64,000 nucleotides of DNA from Mycolicibacterium mageritense (GTDB lineage: Bacteria; Actinomycetota; Actinomycetes; Mycobacteriales; Mycobacteriaceae): assembly GCF_010727475.1 (NCBI RefSeq), contig NZ_AP022567.1, positions 3,224,001 to 3,288,000 of the forward strand. The letters run 5' to 3'. The position numbers and the translations under genes are program-made. The notes under the pieces are model-generated. The model ran no database searches. It saw only the letters and a list, made by a program, of their open reading frames with translations, and was not told where the DNA came from. Shown piece after piece: positions 16,328 to 24,997 of the stretch (position 1 is its first letter; every line of letters begins with the position of its first letter).

Positions 16328-17527
16328 GTGATAGCGCAGGCGGATATCGCGCCGGTGACGGTGCGCACGACGATGCCGACGCGGCTGCTGAAGTTTCATG
16401 CGCCCGAGATCGTGTTCGGCATCGATTCGATGGCCGAGGCTGCGCATGCCGCGGTCCGGCTGGGCGGGTTGCGGCCCCTGCTGGTCACGGATCCGGGGCT
16501 GATCGAGGCCGGCTGGGTGGACGAGCTCGTCGGGCATCTGCGCGCACAATGCGTCGAGGCGCACGTGTGGAGCGGCCTGACCCCCAACCCCAAGGACCAC
16601 GAGATCACGGCGGGCCACGAGTTCTACCGGTCCCACGGTTGTGACGTGCTGATCGCGCTCGGCGGCGGATCGGTGATCGACGCCGCGAAAGGCATCGCGA
16701 TCCTGTCGGCCAACGGTGGCGACATCCTGGACTACGCCGGCGTCGACAAGGCGACCATGCCGATCCCGCCGCTCGTGGTGCTGCCTTCGACGTCGGGCAC
16801 GGGAGCCGACGTCTCACAGTTCTGCATCGTCACCGACACCACCCGCAACACCAAGATCACTATCCTGGGCCGGGCACTGGTGCCCGACATCACCGTGATC
16901 GACCCGCGACTGCTCACCACGATGCCCGAATGGCTCAACGCCGCAACGGGACTGGATGCACTGACGCACGGCATCGAGGCGTTCGTGTCGCTGGGGCACA
17001 ACCAGCTGACCGATCACCACGCGCTGCGGTCGGTGATCATGGTGACCGAAAACCTGGTCACCACAATCGAACAGCCGCACGAGATGCCGGCCCGCGTGTT
17101 GATGGCGCAGGCCGCACTGGAAGCGGGCTTGGCGTTCACCAACGCGATCCTAGGGGCCGCCCACGCCATGAGCCATCAGGTCGGCGGCCTGCTGGATCTG
17201 CCGCACGGGGTCATCAACGGCGTGCTGCTGCCGCACGTGGTGCGCTTCAACGCCGAGGCGGACCCGGCCCCGTTCGCGACCATCGCGGCGTGCCTCGGCA
17301 TCGCCGACAAACGCGCCCCGGAACGGGAATCCGCACTGGCCCTGGCAGATCGGCTGCAAGAGCTGGCCCGGCAGGTGGGCGTTCCACGCGGCCTGGCGGA
17401 TCTGGGGGTGCGCGACACCGACGTGCCCGTGCTCGCCCGTAACGCGATGGCCGACGCGTGCATCACGACCAATCCGCGGCCTGCCGATGAGGCGCAGCTG
17501 CGCGCGCTGTTCCGGGCGGCGATGTGA
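16328..17527 (+). CDS. Iron-type alcohol dehydrogenase (1,3-propanediol/diol dehydrogenase-like)
   Basis: The protein has 399 residues from GTG 16328, chosen because AAGGGAG lies eight bases upstream; a longer frame from 16241 has no such site. The NAD motif is GGGSVIDAAKG (112-122). The metal ligands of the family are present: Asp210, His214, His279 and His293. It oxidises primary alcohols or diols. The M. smegmatis counterpart is annotated as a 1,3-propanediol dehydrogenase (MSMEG_6239, from memory). Its stop overlaps the sensor kinase start (ATGTGA), so dehydrogenase and regulators form one operon. It is much diverged from Mno, so this is not a recent duplication. Confidence 0.88.
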   Translation: MIAQADIAPVTVRTTMPTRLLKFHAPEIVFGIDSMAEAAHAAVRLGGLRPLLVTDPGLIEAGWVDELVGHLRAQCVEAHVWSGLTPNPKDHEITAGHEFYRSHGCDVLIALGGGSVIDAAKGIAILSANGGDILDYAGVDKATMPIPPLVVLPSTSGTGADVSQFCIVTDTTRNTKITILGRALVPDITVIDPRLLTTMPEWLNAATGLDALTHGIEAFVSLGHNQLTDHHALRSVIMVTENLVTTIEQPHEMPARVLMAQAALEAGLAFTNAILGAAHAMSHQVGGLLDLPHGVINGVLLPHVVRFNAEADPAPFATIAACLGIADKRAPERESALALADRLQELARQVGVPRGLADLGVRDTDVPVLARNAMADACITTNPRPADEAQLRALFRAAM

Positions 17528-18846
17528 GGGCGCCGGATCTGGAGCGACTGACCGGGGTTCGGTCCGGAAAGCCCACGTTCTACCCCGAGTTCCGCGTCGC
17601 GGCGCAGCGCACCGAGCGGGTCATCGCCGCGCTGGACGCCATATCGCGGGCCCTGGTGCAGACCGTCAACGGCCCGGAGAAACTCGTGCGCGCTGTGGCC
17701 GAGGCGGCCCGGACCCATCTGGGTGCCGAGTGGGTGCTGCTCGCACTCGCCGACGGCGCGCTGCCGGAGGCCCGGCCCCGGCACCTGATCCTCGACTCCG
17801 AGGGGAACGCGTACTCGTTCGAAGGGCTTTCCGGCGCAAAGCATCCGGTGCCGCACCTGCCCGACGCGGTGCTCAACCGGCTCAACGACATCCTGCGGGG
17901 TCAGCTGGCGCAGTTCCGGTTGCCCGTGATCGAGCCGCATCACGCGCACGTGCCGATCGAACTCGACGGTGGCGTGATCGGCGCGTTCGCGGCCTGGACA
18001 CCCAACCATCGGACGCTCGACGGTACCGACGAAACCGTGATGCGAATCCTGTCCAACCAGACCGCGGTGGCGCTGCACAACTGCGAACTGTTCCAGCGCA
18101 CGCAGAGCCTGCTGGCGCAGTCGGAGGCCCGCAACGCCGAGTTGCTGGCCACCCAGCGGGAACTCGGTGCGGTGCAACGCCATCAGGTGCTCGACTCGGA
18201 GCGCCACCGCATCGCACGCGAACTGCATGACAGCGTCGCGCAAACCGTGCTGTCGGCGGGCATGCAGATCGAGGTGTGCCGCAGCGAGATCGCCGCGCTC
18301 GGTGAGCGGGAACTCGTCGAGCGGCTCGACACCGCCAAGACCCTCACCCGGTCGGCCACCGAACAGCTGCGCTCGGCGATCTATGCCCTCAACCAGCCTG
18401 GCGACGCGGGCCGCTCGACGCTGCCCGAACTGCTGGAACAGCTTGCGACCGTACACATGCCCGAGGATCTGCGGGTCTCCTTGAAAGTCGAAGGGGCCGT
18501 GGCCGAACTGCCCAGCGAGGTGGAGCACGCGCTGCTGCGGGTGGCCGGCGAGGCGTTGTTCAACACCGCCATGCACGGCCATGCGACGCGGGCCATCGTG
18601 CGGCTGCGGTACCGGGCCGCCGCGGTCACGCTGTCGATCTCCGACGACGGCACGGGCGATCCGGAGAAGATCCGGTTGATGTTGCGGCTGGCCGACGCCA
18701 CGGATGTCGACGGTCATCACCGCGGCCTGGCCAACATGCTGGCGCGCTGCCGTGAGCATCGCGGCACGTTCACCGTGCAGCGCTCGCGGATCGGCGGCGT
18801 GCGGGTGGTGGCGAGTATTCCCCGCGCGGAAGGGGTTCTGCGATGA
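17524..18846 (+). CDS. mnoS: Cytosolic GAF sensor histidine kinase (MnoS-type)
   Basis: A protein of 440 residues with no membrane segment or signal peptide. A GAF domain spans about 50-190. A coiled linker (about 190-225) leads to a HisKA_3 dimerisation helix with the phospho-acceptor His235 in RIARELHDSVAQ. The C-terminal ATPase domain has DDGTGDPEKI. It would sense a cytosolic signal, plausibly an alcohol or aldehyde or the redox state. Gene order dehydrogenase-kinase-regulator matches the MnoSR system described in M. smegmatis for 1,3-propanediol/methanol response. The name is by analogy. Confidence 0.86.
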   Translation: MRAPDLERLTGVRSGKPTFYPEFRVAAQRTERVIAALDAISRALVQTVNGPEKLVRAVAEAARTHLGAEWVLLALADGALPEARPRHLILDSEGNAYSFEGLSGAKHPVPHLPDAVLNRLNDILRGQLAQFRLPVIEPHHAHVPIELDGGVIGAFAAWTPNHRTLDGTDETVMRILSNQTAVALHNCELFQRTQSLLAQSEARNAELLATQRELGAVQRHQVLDSERHRIARELHDSVAQTVLSAGMQIEVCRSEIAALGERELVERLDTAKTLTRSATEQLRSAIYALNQPGDAGRSTLPELLEQLATVHMPEDLRVSLKVEGAVAELPSEVEHALLRVAGEALFNTAMHGHATRAIVRLRYRAAAVTLSISDDGTGDPEKIRLMLRLADATDVDGHHRGLANMLARCREHRGTFTVQRSRIGGVRVVASIPRAEGVLR

Positions 18847-19475
18847 TCCGATTGGCACTGGTCGACGACCACGCGATCCTGCGGCAGGGCCTGCGCTCGC
18901 TGCTGGAACGCGAAGACGACCTGGTGGTCGTGGGCGAGGCGTCCACCGAACCGGAAGCCGAGGCGATGGTGGCCGCCGTCAATCCCGACGTGGTGCTTCT
19001 CGACCTGAAACTGTCGGCCGGCTCCGACTTCGAAGGTTTGTCGTTGTGTGCCAAGCTGTCCGGCACCTATCCCGATCTGGGTCTGCTGGTGCTCACGACG
19101 TTCCTCGACGAGGATCTGGTGGTGCGGGCCGTACATGCCGGGGCACGCGGCTACGTCGTCAAGGACGTCGACACCACCGAGCTGGTGCGGGCCATCCGCG
19201 CGATCTCGTCGGGGGACAGCGCGTTCGACTCGCGCAGTGCGGCCGCGGTCGTGCGCTCGCTGAGCGGGCGTACCCAGCCCCGTGAGCAGCTCACCGACCG
19301 CGAGCTCGAGGTGTTGCGGCTGCTGGCAACGGGCTTGTCCAACATCAAAATTGGCGAGAAGCTCTTCATCTCCGCGACCACCGCGAAGTTCCACGTCAGC
19401 AACATCATGCGCAAGCTCGACGTCAGCCGCCGCGCCGAGGCCGTGTACGCAGCGAGCAAGCGGGGCCTGATCTGA
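18843..19475 (+). CDS. mnoR: NarL/LuxR-type response regulator (MnoR-type)
   Basis: A protein of 210 residues. The receiver domain (1-120) has the acidic pair DDH (8-10), phospho-acceptor Asp54 in VVLLDLKL and Lys at about 107 in YVVKDV. The LuxR helix-turn-helix is at about 147-205 (LTDRELEVLRLLATGLSNIKIGEKL). It is coupled to the kinase by ATGA. It is the best candidate to bind the three CCGATCGG-type palindromes in this block. It ends 28 bases before the peptidase gene. Confidence 0.87.
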   Translation: MIRLALVDDHAILRQGLRSLLEREDDLVVVGEASTEPEAEAMVAAVNPDVVLLDLKLSAGSDFEGLSLCAKLSGTYPDLGLLVLTTFLDEDLVVRAVHAGARGYVVKDVDTTELVRAIRAISSGDSAFDSRSAAAVVRSLSGRTQPREQLTDRELEVLRLLATGLSNIKIGEKLFISATTAKFHVSNIMRKLDVSRRAEAVYAASKRGLI

Positions 19476-19503
19476 CGCACCGCGGCGGGTACCGTCGGTC
19501 GAT

Positions 19504-20451
19504 ATGTATCCGCCGATCGAGGCCTACGACTCGGGCATGCTCGACGTCGGGGACGGAAACCGGGTCTATTGGGAGACCAGCGGCAATCCAGATGGAGTGC
19601 CTGCCGTGGCGCTGCACGGCGGCCCCGGCTCGGGCTGCGTGCCAGGTATGCGGCAGCTGTTCGACCCCCAGAAGTACCGCGTCGTGTTGTTCGACCAGCG
19701 CGGATGCGGCCGCAGCAGACCGTATGCCGGGGATCCGTCGGTCGACCTGCACACCAACACCACTGATCACCTGATCGCCGATCTGGAACTGCTGCGCGCC
19801 CATCTGCGTATCGACCGATGGGTCGTGGTCGGCTGGTCGTGGGGAACGACGCTGGCCTTGGCGTACGCCGAGCGGCACCCTGACCGGGTTGCGGCGCTCG
19901 TGCTGACCGCAGTCACCACCACGACACCACGCGAGGTGCAGTGGATCACGCGCGATGTCGGCCGGCTTTTCCCGGCCGAATGGGCCAGATTCCGGGCCGG
20001 CGCGCCCGAGGCCGACCGGGACGGCAGCCTGGTCGACGCGTACGCGCGGCTGCTCGCCGACGACGATCCGGCCGTGCGCGAGAAGGCTGCGCTGGACTGG
20101 TGTGAGTGGGAGGACAGCCACGTCAATCTCGGGCCTGAACCGCGGCACAGGCTCGTTGCCGCCACGCCCGAATTCCGGATGTGCTTCGCCCGCTTGGTCA
20201 CCCATTACTGGCGCCATGCCGCGTGGCGCGGTGAAGGCGAACTGCTCAGCGGCGTCGCCGAAATCGCGCATATCCCGGCGGTGCTCATCCATGGCCGCCT
20301 CGATGTGAGCGGTCCACCCGACATCGCGTGGCAGTTGGCGCAGCGCTGGCCCGCGGCGCAGTTGCACATAGTGCCCGGCATGGGACACGAATCCGGCGGC
20401 GCGATGGGCGCGCTCGGCGTCGAGGCGCTGGACACGTTCGCAGCGCTTTGA
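19504..20451 (+). CDS. Proline iminopeptidase-type alpha/beta hydrolase (S33)
   Basis: The protein has 315 residues, typical of prolyl aminopeptidases. The oxyanion motif is HGGPGSG near residue 38. The nucleophile is Ser in GWSWGTTL (about 113-120), the acid is Asp in IHGRLDVSG and the base is His in GMGHESGG. The N-terminus YPPIEAYDSGMLDVGDG is the usual family start. It would release N-terminal proline from peptides in the cytosol. In the canonical mycofactocin pathway a different protease (MftE) trims the MftA product and is absent here, so a link to the adjacent mft genes is tempting but unsupported. Confidence 0.85.
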   Translation: MYPPIEAYDSGMLDVGDGNRVYWETSGNPDGVPAVALHGGPGSGCVPGMRQLFDPQKYRVVLFDQRGCGRSRPYAGDPSVDLHTNTTDHLIADLELLRAHLRIDRWVVVGWSWGTTLALAYAERHPDRVAALVLTAVTTTTPREVQWITRDVGRLFPAEWARFRAGAPEADRDGSLVDAYARLLADDDPAVREKAALDWCEWEDSHVNLGPEPRHRLVAATPEFRMCFARLVTHYWRHAAWRGEGELLSGVAEIAHIPAVLIHGRLDVSGPPDIAWQLAQRWPAAQLHIVPGMGHESGGAMGALGVEALDTFAAL

Positions 20452-20616
20452 GCACGCGCGCGGCTCTGCATGCTGCCTCCAGAACGCTGTGGCGAGTGTG
20501 CAGCCTGTCGCCGTCGATGTCGCGAATCTGACCCGAAAGGCTGCACGCTCGTCACAGCGTCTGGAACAGGACTACAACAGCCGAGATAACAGACCGCCAG
20601 TCGCAGCGCAGCAGCG

Positions 20617-21480
20617 CTACGCCAAATCCAATACCAGCCAGCCGCCGTGGTATTCGGACACGGTGGCGCGGATGCCGCCGGCGAGTTCGCCGAGCCGCGT
20701 CAGCTCACCGACGTCGAAGCGGCGGACATGCCCGTAGCACGCCTGCGGTTCGTCTTCGAACGGCACCGCGATGATCACGCGGCGGCGCGCCAACCGCACT
20801 GCCTCCGCGAGCACGGCAGCGCCTGCGTCGGTTGGCAGGTGTTCCAAAAGATGCAGGGCCGTCACGGTGTCGGCGACCCCGTCGGGCAACGGCACGCGCG
20901 CGGCATCGCACGCCACGGTGGCCACCGGCCGGCCCAGGCGCCCGCTGACCTGGCTCAGCAGGTCCATGGTCGGTGCACTGAGATCGGTTGCCGTGACGTG
21001 ATATCCGGCGTGGCTCATCCGCAGCGGGAAAAACCCGAAGCACGATCCGAGGTCGAGCAGCCGCGTACCCGTGGTCAGCTCGGCCGCCCGCTCGTGGACG
21101 GCGGCGAATGCGGCGCGGCCGGATTCGAGCGCGGCGAGCGAATTGCGGTAGAAGCGCAACCACGCGGGCAGGCCTCCGTCGACCGTGGACCGCACGATGC
21201 CGGTGAAGACCCTCTCGAAATCTGGCTGACCGCGCAGCACTCCGCCGAGCTCGGCGGCCACCAGCACCGCGATCTCGTCGGACAGCTCGTCGGGCGTGAA
21301 ATCGTGTTCGACGGTCAGGGCGTCACCGCGGCGATGCGCGCAGAACCTGGGCGTGCACACCGCGCCCGGGTGGTTCCGGTGCGGGCCGCGCCTTCTGCGG
21401 ACCCGGACCCCGTGACTGCTCCATGTGCCGCGGGGTGCCGGCGCCAGTGGGTCGACTTCAGCAGGGCCGAGAATTGCCAT
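20617..21480 (-). CDS. mftM: MftM-like mycofactocin glycan methyltransferase
   Basis: The protein has 287 residues from ATG 21480 (MAILGPAE), which is preceded by GGTAGG; a TTG start three codons earlier is less likely. It is a class I SAM methyltransferase. Motif I is LLDLGSCFGFFPLRMS, followed by TATDLSAPTMDLL and ALHLLEHLPTD. In M. smegmatis a methyltransferase beside the mno regulators (MSMEG_6237) was shown to 2-O-methylate glucose on mycofactocin and was named MftM. This gene lies in the matching place and is divergent from mftA, with a shared motif between them. The assignment is by context and fold. Confidence 0.72.
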   Translation of the reverse strand: MAILGPAEVDPLAPAPRGTWSSHGVRVRRRRGPHRNHPGAVCTPRFCAHRRGDALTVEHDFTPDELSDEIAVLVAAELGGVLRGQPDFERVFTGIVRSTVDGGLPAWLRFYRNSLAALESGRAAFAAVHERAAELTTGTRLLDLGSCFGFFPLRMSHAGYHVTATDLSAPTMDLLSQVSGRLGRPVATVACDAARVPLPDGVADTVTALHLLEHLPTDAGAAVLAEAVRLARRRVIIAVPFEDEPQACYGHVRRFDVGELTRLGELAGGIRATVSEYHGGWLVLDLA

Positions 21481-21518
21481 GCCTACCAACGCTATTCGTT
21501 CAGACCTCCGAATACGCG

Positions 21519-21530
21519 CTCCGATCGGGT
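21519..21530. promoter_or_regulatory. CCGATCGG-type motif between mftM and mftA
   Basis: CTCCGATCGGGT reads ACCCGATCGGAG on the minus strand, identical over 12 bases to positions 12433-12444 in front of mno. It lies 39 bases upstream of the mftM start and 86 bases before mftA, where it could serve both divergent promoters. Confidence 0.6.
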
Positions 21531-21615
21531 GAATCAGAACTGCCCGTTCGGCCAGTGTTCAGCCGCCGTGGCGTGGCCTAGCGTCAGTGGTGTCCGTCAC
21601 ACCTGGGAGGTTCCG

Positions 21616-21711
21616 ATGCGTGCCAGCGAAAACACCACCGAAGTCACCGATCTCGTCGAAGAGACCCTCGTCGAAGAGGTCTTCATCGACGGCATGTGCG
21701 GGGTCTACTGA
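21616..21711 (+). CDS. mftA: MftA, mycofactocin precursor peptide
   Basis: A 31-residue peptide. The C-terminus IDGMCGVY carries the Val-Tyr pair that MftC decarboxylates and crosslinks to start mycofactocin. The acidic leader (EETLVEEVF) is what MftB is expected to bind. GGGAGG at 21604-21609 is a strong ribosome binding site, and mftB begins after one spacer base. The residue before IDG is Phe, where Ser is more usual in my recollection. Function and class are clear despite the small size. Confidence 0.96.
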   Translation: MRASENTTEVTDLVEETLVEEVFIDGMCGVY

Positions 21712-21712
21712 C

Positions 21713-21973
21713 ATGGAGTTCGACGTCGACGCACCGTGGCGGCTGCATTCGCAGGTCGCGGTGCGGCCCGAACCGTTCGGCGCGTTGCTGTACCACTTCG
21801 GCACCCGCAGGCTGTCGTTCCTCAAGAACCACACCGTGGTCGAGGTCGTGCGTTCGTTACCTGAACATCCCAGTGCCCGCGCCGCCCTGGAAACGGCAGG
21901 CGTCGACGCGAAACCCGCCTACACAGAAGCGCTTGCGGCCCTGGCCCACTCGCACATGCTGGTGACAACATGA
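21713..21973 (+). CDS. mftB: MftB, mycofactocin precursor-recognition chaperone
   Basis: An 86-residue PqqD-like recognition-element protein that delivers MftA to the radical SAM enzyme MftC. It has the expected RRE pattern VRPEPFGALLYHFGTRRLSFL and a C-terminal helical half. It starts one base after the mftA stop and overlaps mftC by ATGA, giving tight A-B-C coupling. Confidence 0.94.
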   Translation: MEFDVDAPWRLHSQVAVRPEPFGALLYHFGTRRLSFLKNHTVVEVVRSLPEHPSARAALETAGVDAKPAYTEALAALAHSHMLVTT

Positions 21974-23121
21974 CCGCGGCCCTCACCGATCAGTTCGAAC
22001 TCGGCCTGGCTGCCCCGATCTGCCTGACCTGGGAACTCACCTACGCGTGCAACCTGGCCTGCGTGCACTGCCTGTCGTCGTCCGGCCGCCGTGACCCGCG
22101 CGAGCTCAACACGCAGCAGTGCAAGGACATCATCGACGAGCTCGAACGCATGCAGGTGTTCTACGTCAACATCGGCGGCGGGGAACCCACTGTGCGGTCG
22201 GACTTTTGGGAGCTCGTCGACTACGCGACGGCCCACCACGTGGGCGTGAAGTTCTCGACCAACGGGGTGCGTATCACGCCCGCGGTCGCGGCCAAGCTTG
22301 CCGCGAGCGACTACGTCGACGTCCAGATCTCGCTGGACGGCGCGACGGCCGACGTCAACGATGCCGTGCGGGGCCGGGGCTCGTTCGACATGGCGATCCG
22401 CGCGCTGGAGAACCTCAAGTCCGCGGGCTTCAAGGACGCCAAGATCTCGGTCGTCGTCACGCGGCACAACGTGGAGCAACTCGATGATTTCAAGGCACTG
22501 GCGGATCGTTTCGGAGCGACCCTGCGGATCACCAGGCTGCGCCCGTCGGGGCGGGGCGCAGACGTTTGGGACGACCTGCACCCGACGCCACGTCAGCAGC
22601 GCCAACTCTACGACTGGCTGGTCGACAAGGGTGACCGTGTTCTTACCGGGGATTCGTTTTTCCATCTGTCGGCGTACGGCAGCGCGCTGCCCGGGTTGAA
22701 CCTGTGCGGGGCGGGCCGCGTGGTGTGCCTGATCGATCCGGTGGGCGACGTCTACGCGTGCCCGTTCGCGATCCACGACAAGTTCCTGGCCGGAAACATC
22801 CTGTCCGACGGCGGTTTCGGTGCGGTGTGGCGGGATTCGGAGCTGTTCACCGAGCTGCGTAGCCCGACGACCGGTGGCGCCTGCGCCCGATGCGCGCACT
22901 TCGACTCGTGCCGCGGCGGTTGCATGGCCGCCAAGTTCTTCACGGGCCTGCCGATGGACGGGCCGGATCCCGAATGCGTGCAGGGCTACGGCCAGACCGC
23001 GCTCGACTCAGACCGCACGGTGCCGCGCCCGGCTGTCGACCACTCCCGGTCGCTGCCACTGACGGTGCTCAAGCAGCCCAGGCGGGTGTGCGACGTGAAC
23101 CCGGTAAGCGAATTGCTGTGA
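21970..23121 (+). CDS. mftC: MftC, radical SAM/SPASM mycofactocin maturase
   Basis: MftC oxidatively decarboxylates the C-terminal Tyr of MftA and then forms the Val-Tyr C-C bond. It has 383 residues. The radical SAM cluster is the CxxxCxxC at Cys27, Cys31 and Cys34 in ACNLACVHC. The SAM-binding GGGEPT motif is at about 66-71. The C-terminal SPASM domain has Cys in VCLIDPVGDVYACPF, CARCAHFDSCRGGC and further downstream, enough for two auxiliary clusters. It is coupled to mftB and followed by mftD after ten bases. Confidence 0.95.
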   Translation: MTAALTDQFELGLAAPICLTWELTYACNLACVHCLSSSGRRDPRELNTQQCKDIIDELERMQVFYVNIGGGEPTVRSDFWELVDYATAHHVGVKFSTNGVRITPAVAAKLAASDYVDVQISLDGATADVNDAVRGRGSFDMAIRALENLKSAGFKDAKISVVVTRHNVEQLDDFKALADRFGATLRITRLRPSGRGADVWDDLHPTPRQQRQLYDWLVDKGDRVLTGDSFFHLSAYGSALPGLNLCGAGRVVCLIDPVGDVYACPFAIHDKFLAGNILSDGGFGAVWRDSELFTELRSPTTGGACARCAHFDSCRGGCMAAKFFTGLPMDGPDPECVQGYGQTALDSDRTVPRPAVDHSRSLPLTVLKQPRRVCDVNPVSELL

Positions 23122-23131
23122 GGAGCAGGAC

Positions 23132-24298
23132 ATGACATGGTTCGAGACGGTGGCCGAGGCTCAGCGCCGCGCCGCCAAACGGCTGCCCCCCAGCGTCTAC
23201 AGCGCGCTGCTGGCAGGCTCCGAGAAGGGCACCACGGTCGCCGACAACACCGCGGCGTTCGCCGAACTCGGCTTCGCGCCGCACGTCGCGGGTCTGTCCG
23301 GCAAACGCGACATGGCCACAACCGTGATGGGACAGTCAATTTCACTGCCCGTCTTCATATCGCCGACCGGCGTGCAGGCCGTGCATCCCGACGGTGAGGT
23401 GGCGGTCGCCCGGGCCGCCGCGGCGCGTGGCACGGCGATGAGCCTGTCGTCGTTCGCGAGCAAGCCTATCGAGGACGTCGTCGCGGCCAACCCGCAGACC
23501 TTCTTCCAGATGTACTGGACCGGCAGCCGCGATCAACTCGTCGCCCGCATGGAACGGGCCAGGGCGGCGGGCGCCGTCGGCGTCATCGTCACCACCGACT
23601 GGTCGTTCTCCCACGGCAGGGACTGGGGCAGCCCCAAGATCCCCGAGAAGATGGACGTCAAAGCCATGCTGCGGTTCGCGCCGGAAGGCCTCCGGCGCCC
23701 CCGCTGGCTGCTCGACTTCGCGCGCACCGGCCGGGTGCCCGATCTCACCGCGCCGAACCTCGCCGAACCCGGTACGCCTGCGCCGACGTTCTTCGGGGCC
23801 TACGGCGAATGGATGGGCACGCCGCTGCCCACATGGGATGACATCGCGTGGCTACGCGAGCAGTGGGGCGGACCGTTCATGCTGAAAGGCGTCATGCGCG
23901 TCGACGACGCGAAACGGGCCGTCGACGCGGGTGTCACCGCGATCTCCGTGTCCAACCACGGCGGTAACAACCTCGACGGCACCCCGGCCTCGATCCGCGC
24001 CTTGCCCGCCATCGCCGACGCCGTCGGCGAGCACGTCGAAATCGTGCTCGACGGCGGCGTGCGGCGGGGCAGTGACGTGGTCAAGGCGGTCGCACTCGGC
24101 GCCCGCGCGGTCATGCTCGGCCGTGCCTACCTGTGGGGCCTGGCGGCCGGGGGCCAGACCGGCGTGGAGAACGTCCTCGACATCATCCGCGGTGGGATCG
24201 ACTCCGCGCTGATGGGGCTCGGGCACTCGTCGGTGCACGATCTGAGCCCCGCCGACCTGGTGATCCCCGACGGGTTCGGCCGCGTGCTCGGGGTCTAG
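23132..24298 (+). CDS. mftD: MftD, FMN-dependent premycofactocin synthase
   Basis: MftD deaminates the cyclised Val-Tyr product (AHDP) to the redox-active alpha-keto amide. It has 388 residues and the FMN alpha-hydroxyacid oxidase TIM-barrel fold. Markers are ISPTGVQAVHPDGE near 72, SVSNHGGNNLDG (about 270-281) with the family active-site His, and VLDGGVRRGSDVVKA with the FMN-phosphate loop. AGGAG lies before the ATG. It ends the mft set here: no mftE peptidase, mftF glycosyltransferase or mftG follows. Its stop overlaps the convergent methyltransferase by four bases. Confidence 0.94.
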   Translation: MTWFETVAEAQRRAAKRLPPSVYSALLAGSEKGTTVADNTAAFAELGFAPHVAGLSGKRDMATTVMGQSISLPVFISPTGVQAVHPDGEVAVARAAAARGTAMSLSSFASKPIEDVVAANPQTFFQMYWTGSRDQLVARMERARAAGAVGVIVTTDWSFSHGRDWGSPKIPEKMDVKAMLRFAPEGLRRPRWLLDFARTGRVPDLTAPNLAEPGTPAPTFFGAYGEWMGTPLPTWDDIAWLREQWGGPFMLKGVMRVDDAKRAVDAGVTAISVSNHGGNNLDGTPASIRALPAIADAVGEHVEIVLDGGVRRGSDVVKAVALGARAVMLGRAYLWGLAAGGQTGVENVLDIIRGGIDSALMGLGHSSVHDLSPADLVIPDGFGRVLGV

Positions 24299-24978
24299 CT
24301 CGGCTTGTGCGCGGTCAGCAGGAAGGCCGGGAACTTGATGCGGCCCTTCTCGTCGTGATCGTGCTGCGGCAGCTCGAACGGGACGTCGGCGGGCAGCGCG
24401 ACCGCGTTGGCGTGGATGAACGCGGGCCGGATGTCGTCGATCTCCCAGTACTTCGACACCGCCGCGCGCAGCTCGTCCTCGGTGACCTCGTTGGGCTTGG
24501 TCTCCAATTCGGCAGGGAACGCACCCTTGGCGAACACCAGCACGAAATAGCTCGCGCCAGGGGCCGACGCCCGCAGGATCGAGCTCAGGTACCCGTCGCG
24601 GCCCTCGACCGGCAGCGAGTGGAACAACGTGGAGTCGACGATGGTGTTGAACCGGCCGTCATAGCCGGTGAACGACGTGATGTCGCCTTGCACGAAGCTC
24701 GCGGTGTTCAGGTTGCGTTCCTGGGCCGCACGGTTGGCCGCGGCCACGGCCGTCGGGCTCAGATCCATCCCGACCACGGTGTAGCCGTCAGCGGCCAGCG
24801 TCAACGACAGTTCGGCGTGCCCGCACCCGGCGTCGAGCACGTCACTCCGGAACTTCCCAGCCCGATGCAGCGCAGCCAATTCGGGTTGTGGTTCACCGAT
24901 GTTCCACGGTGGCGGCCCGCTGAACTCGCCCTCGCCCTTGTAAGCACTGTCCCAATCCAAGAGTCCGTCAGCAGTCAT
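24295..24978 (-). CDS. Class I SAM methyltransferase (Rv3699-like)
   Basis: The protein has 227 residues from ATG 24978 (MTADGLLDWDSAY). Motif I is VLDAGCGHAELSLTLA (about 47-62) and an acidic VVGMDLSPTAV follows, as in small-molecule methyltransferases of the Tehb/thiopurine type. The substrate is unknown. The orthologue Rv3699 abuts egtE in M. tuberculosis, so this gene marks where the ancestral synteny resumes after the alcohol/mycofactocin block. It is downstream of and co-directional with the GCS2 gene (19 bases). Confidence 0.85.
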   Translation of the reverse strand: MTADGLLDWDSAYKGEGEFSGPPPWNIGEPQPELAALHRAGKFRSDVLDAGCGHAELSLTLAADGYTVVGMDLSPTAVAAANRAAQERNLNTASFVQGDITSFTGYDGRFNTIVDSTLFHSLPVEGRDGYLSSILRASAPGASYFVLVFAKGAFPAELETKPNEVTEDELRAAVSKYWEIDDIRPAFIHANAVALPADVPFELPQHDHDEKGRIKFPAFLLTAHKPS

Positions 24979-24997
24979 GAAATCCAACGTACCCGCG

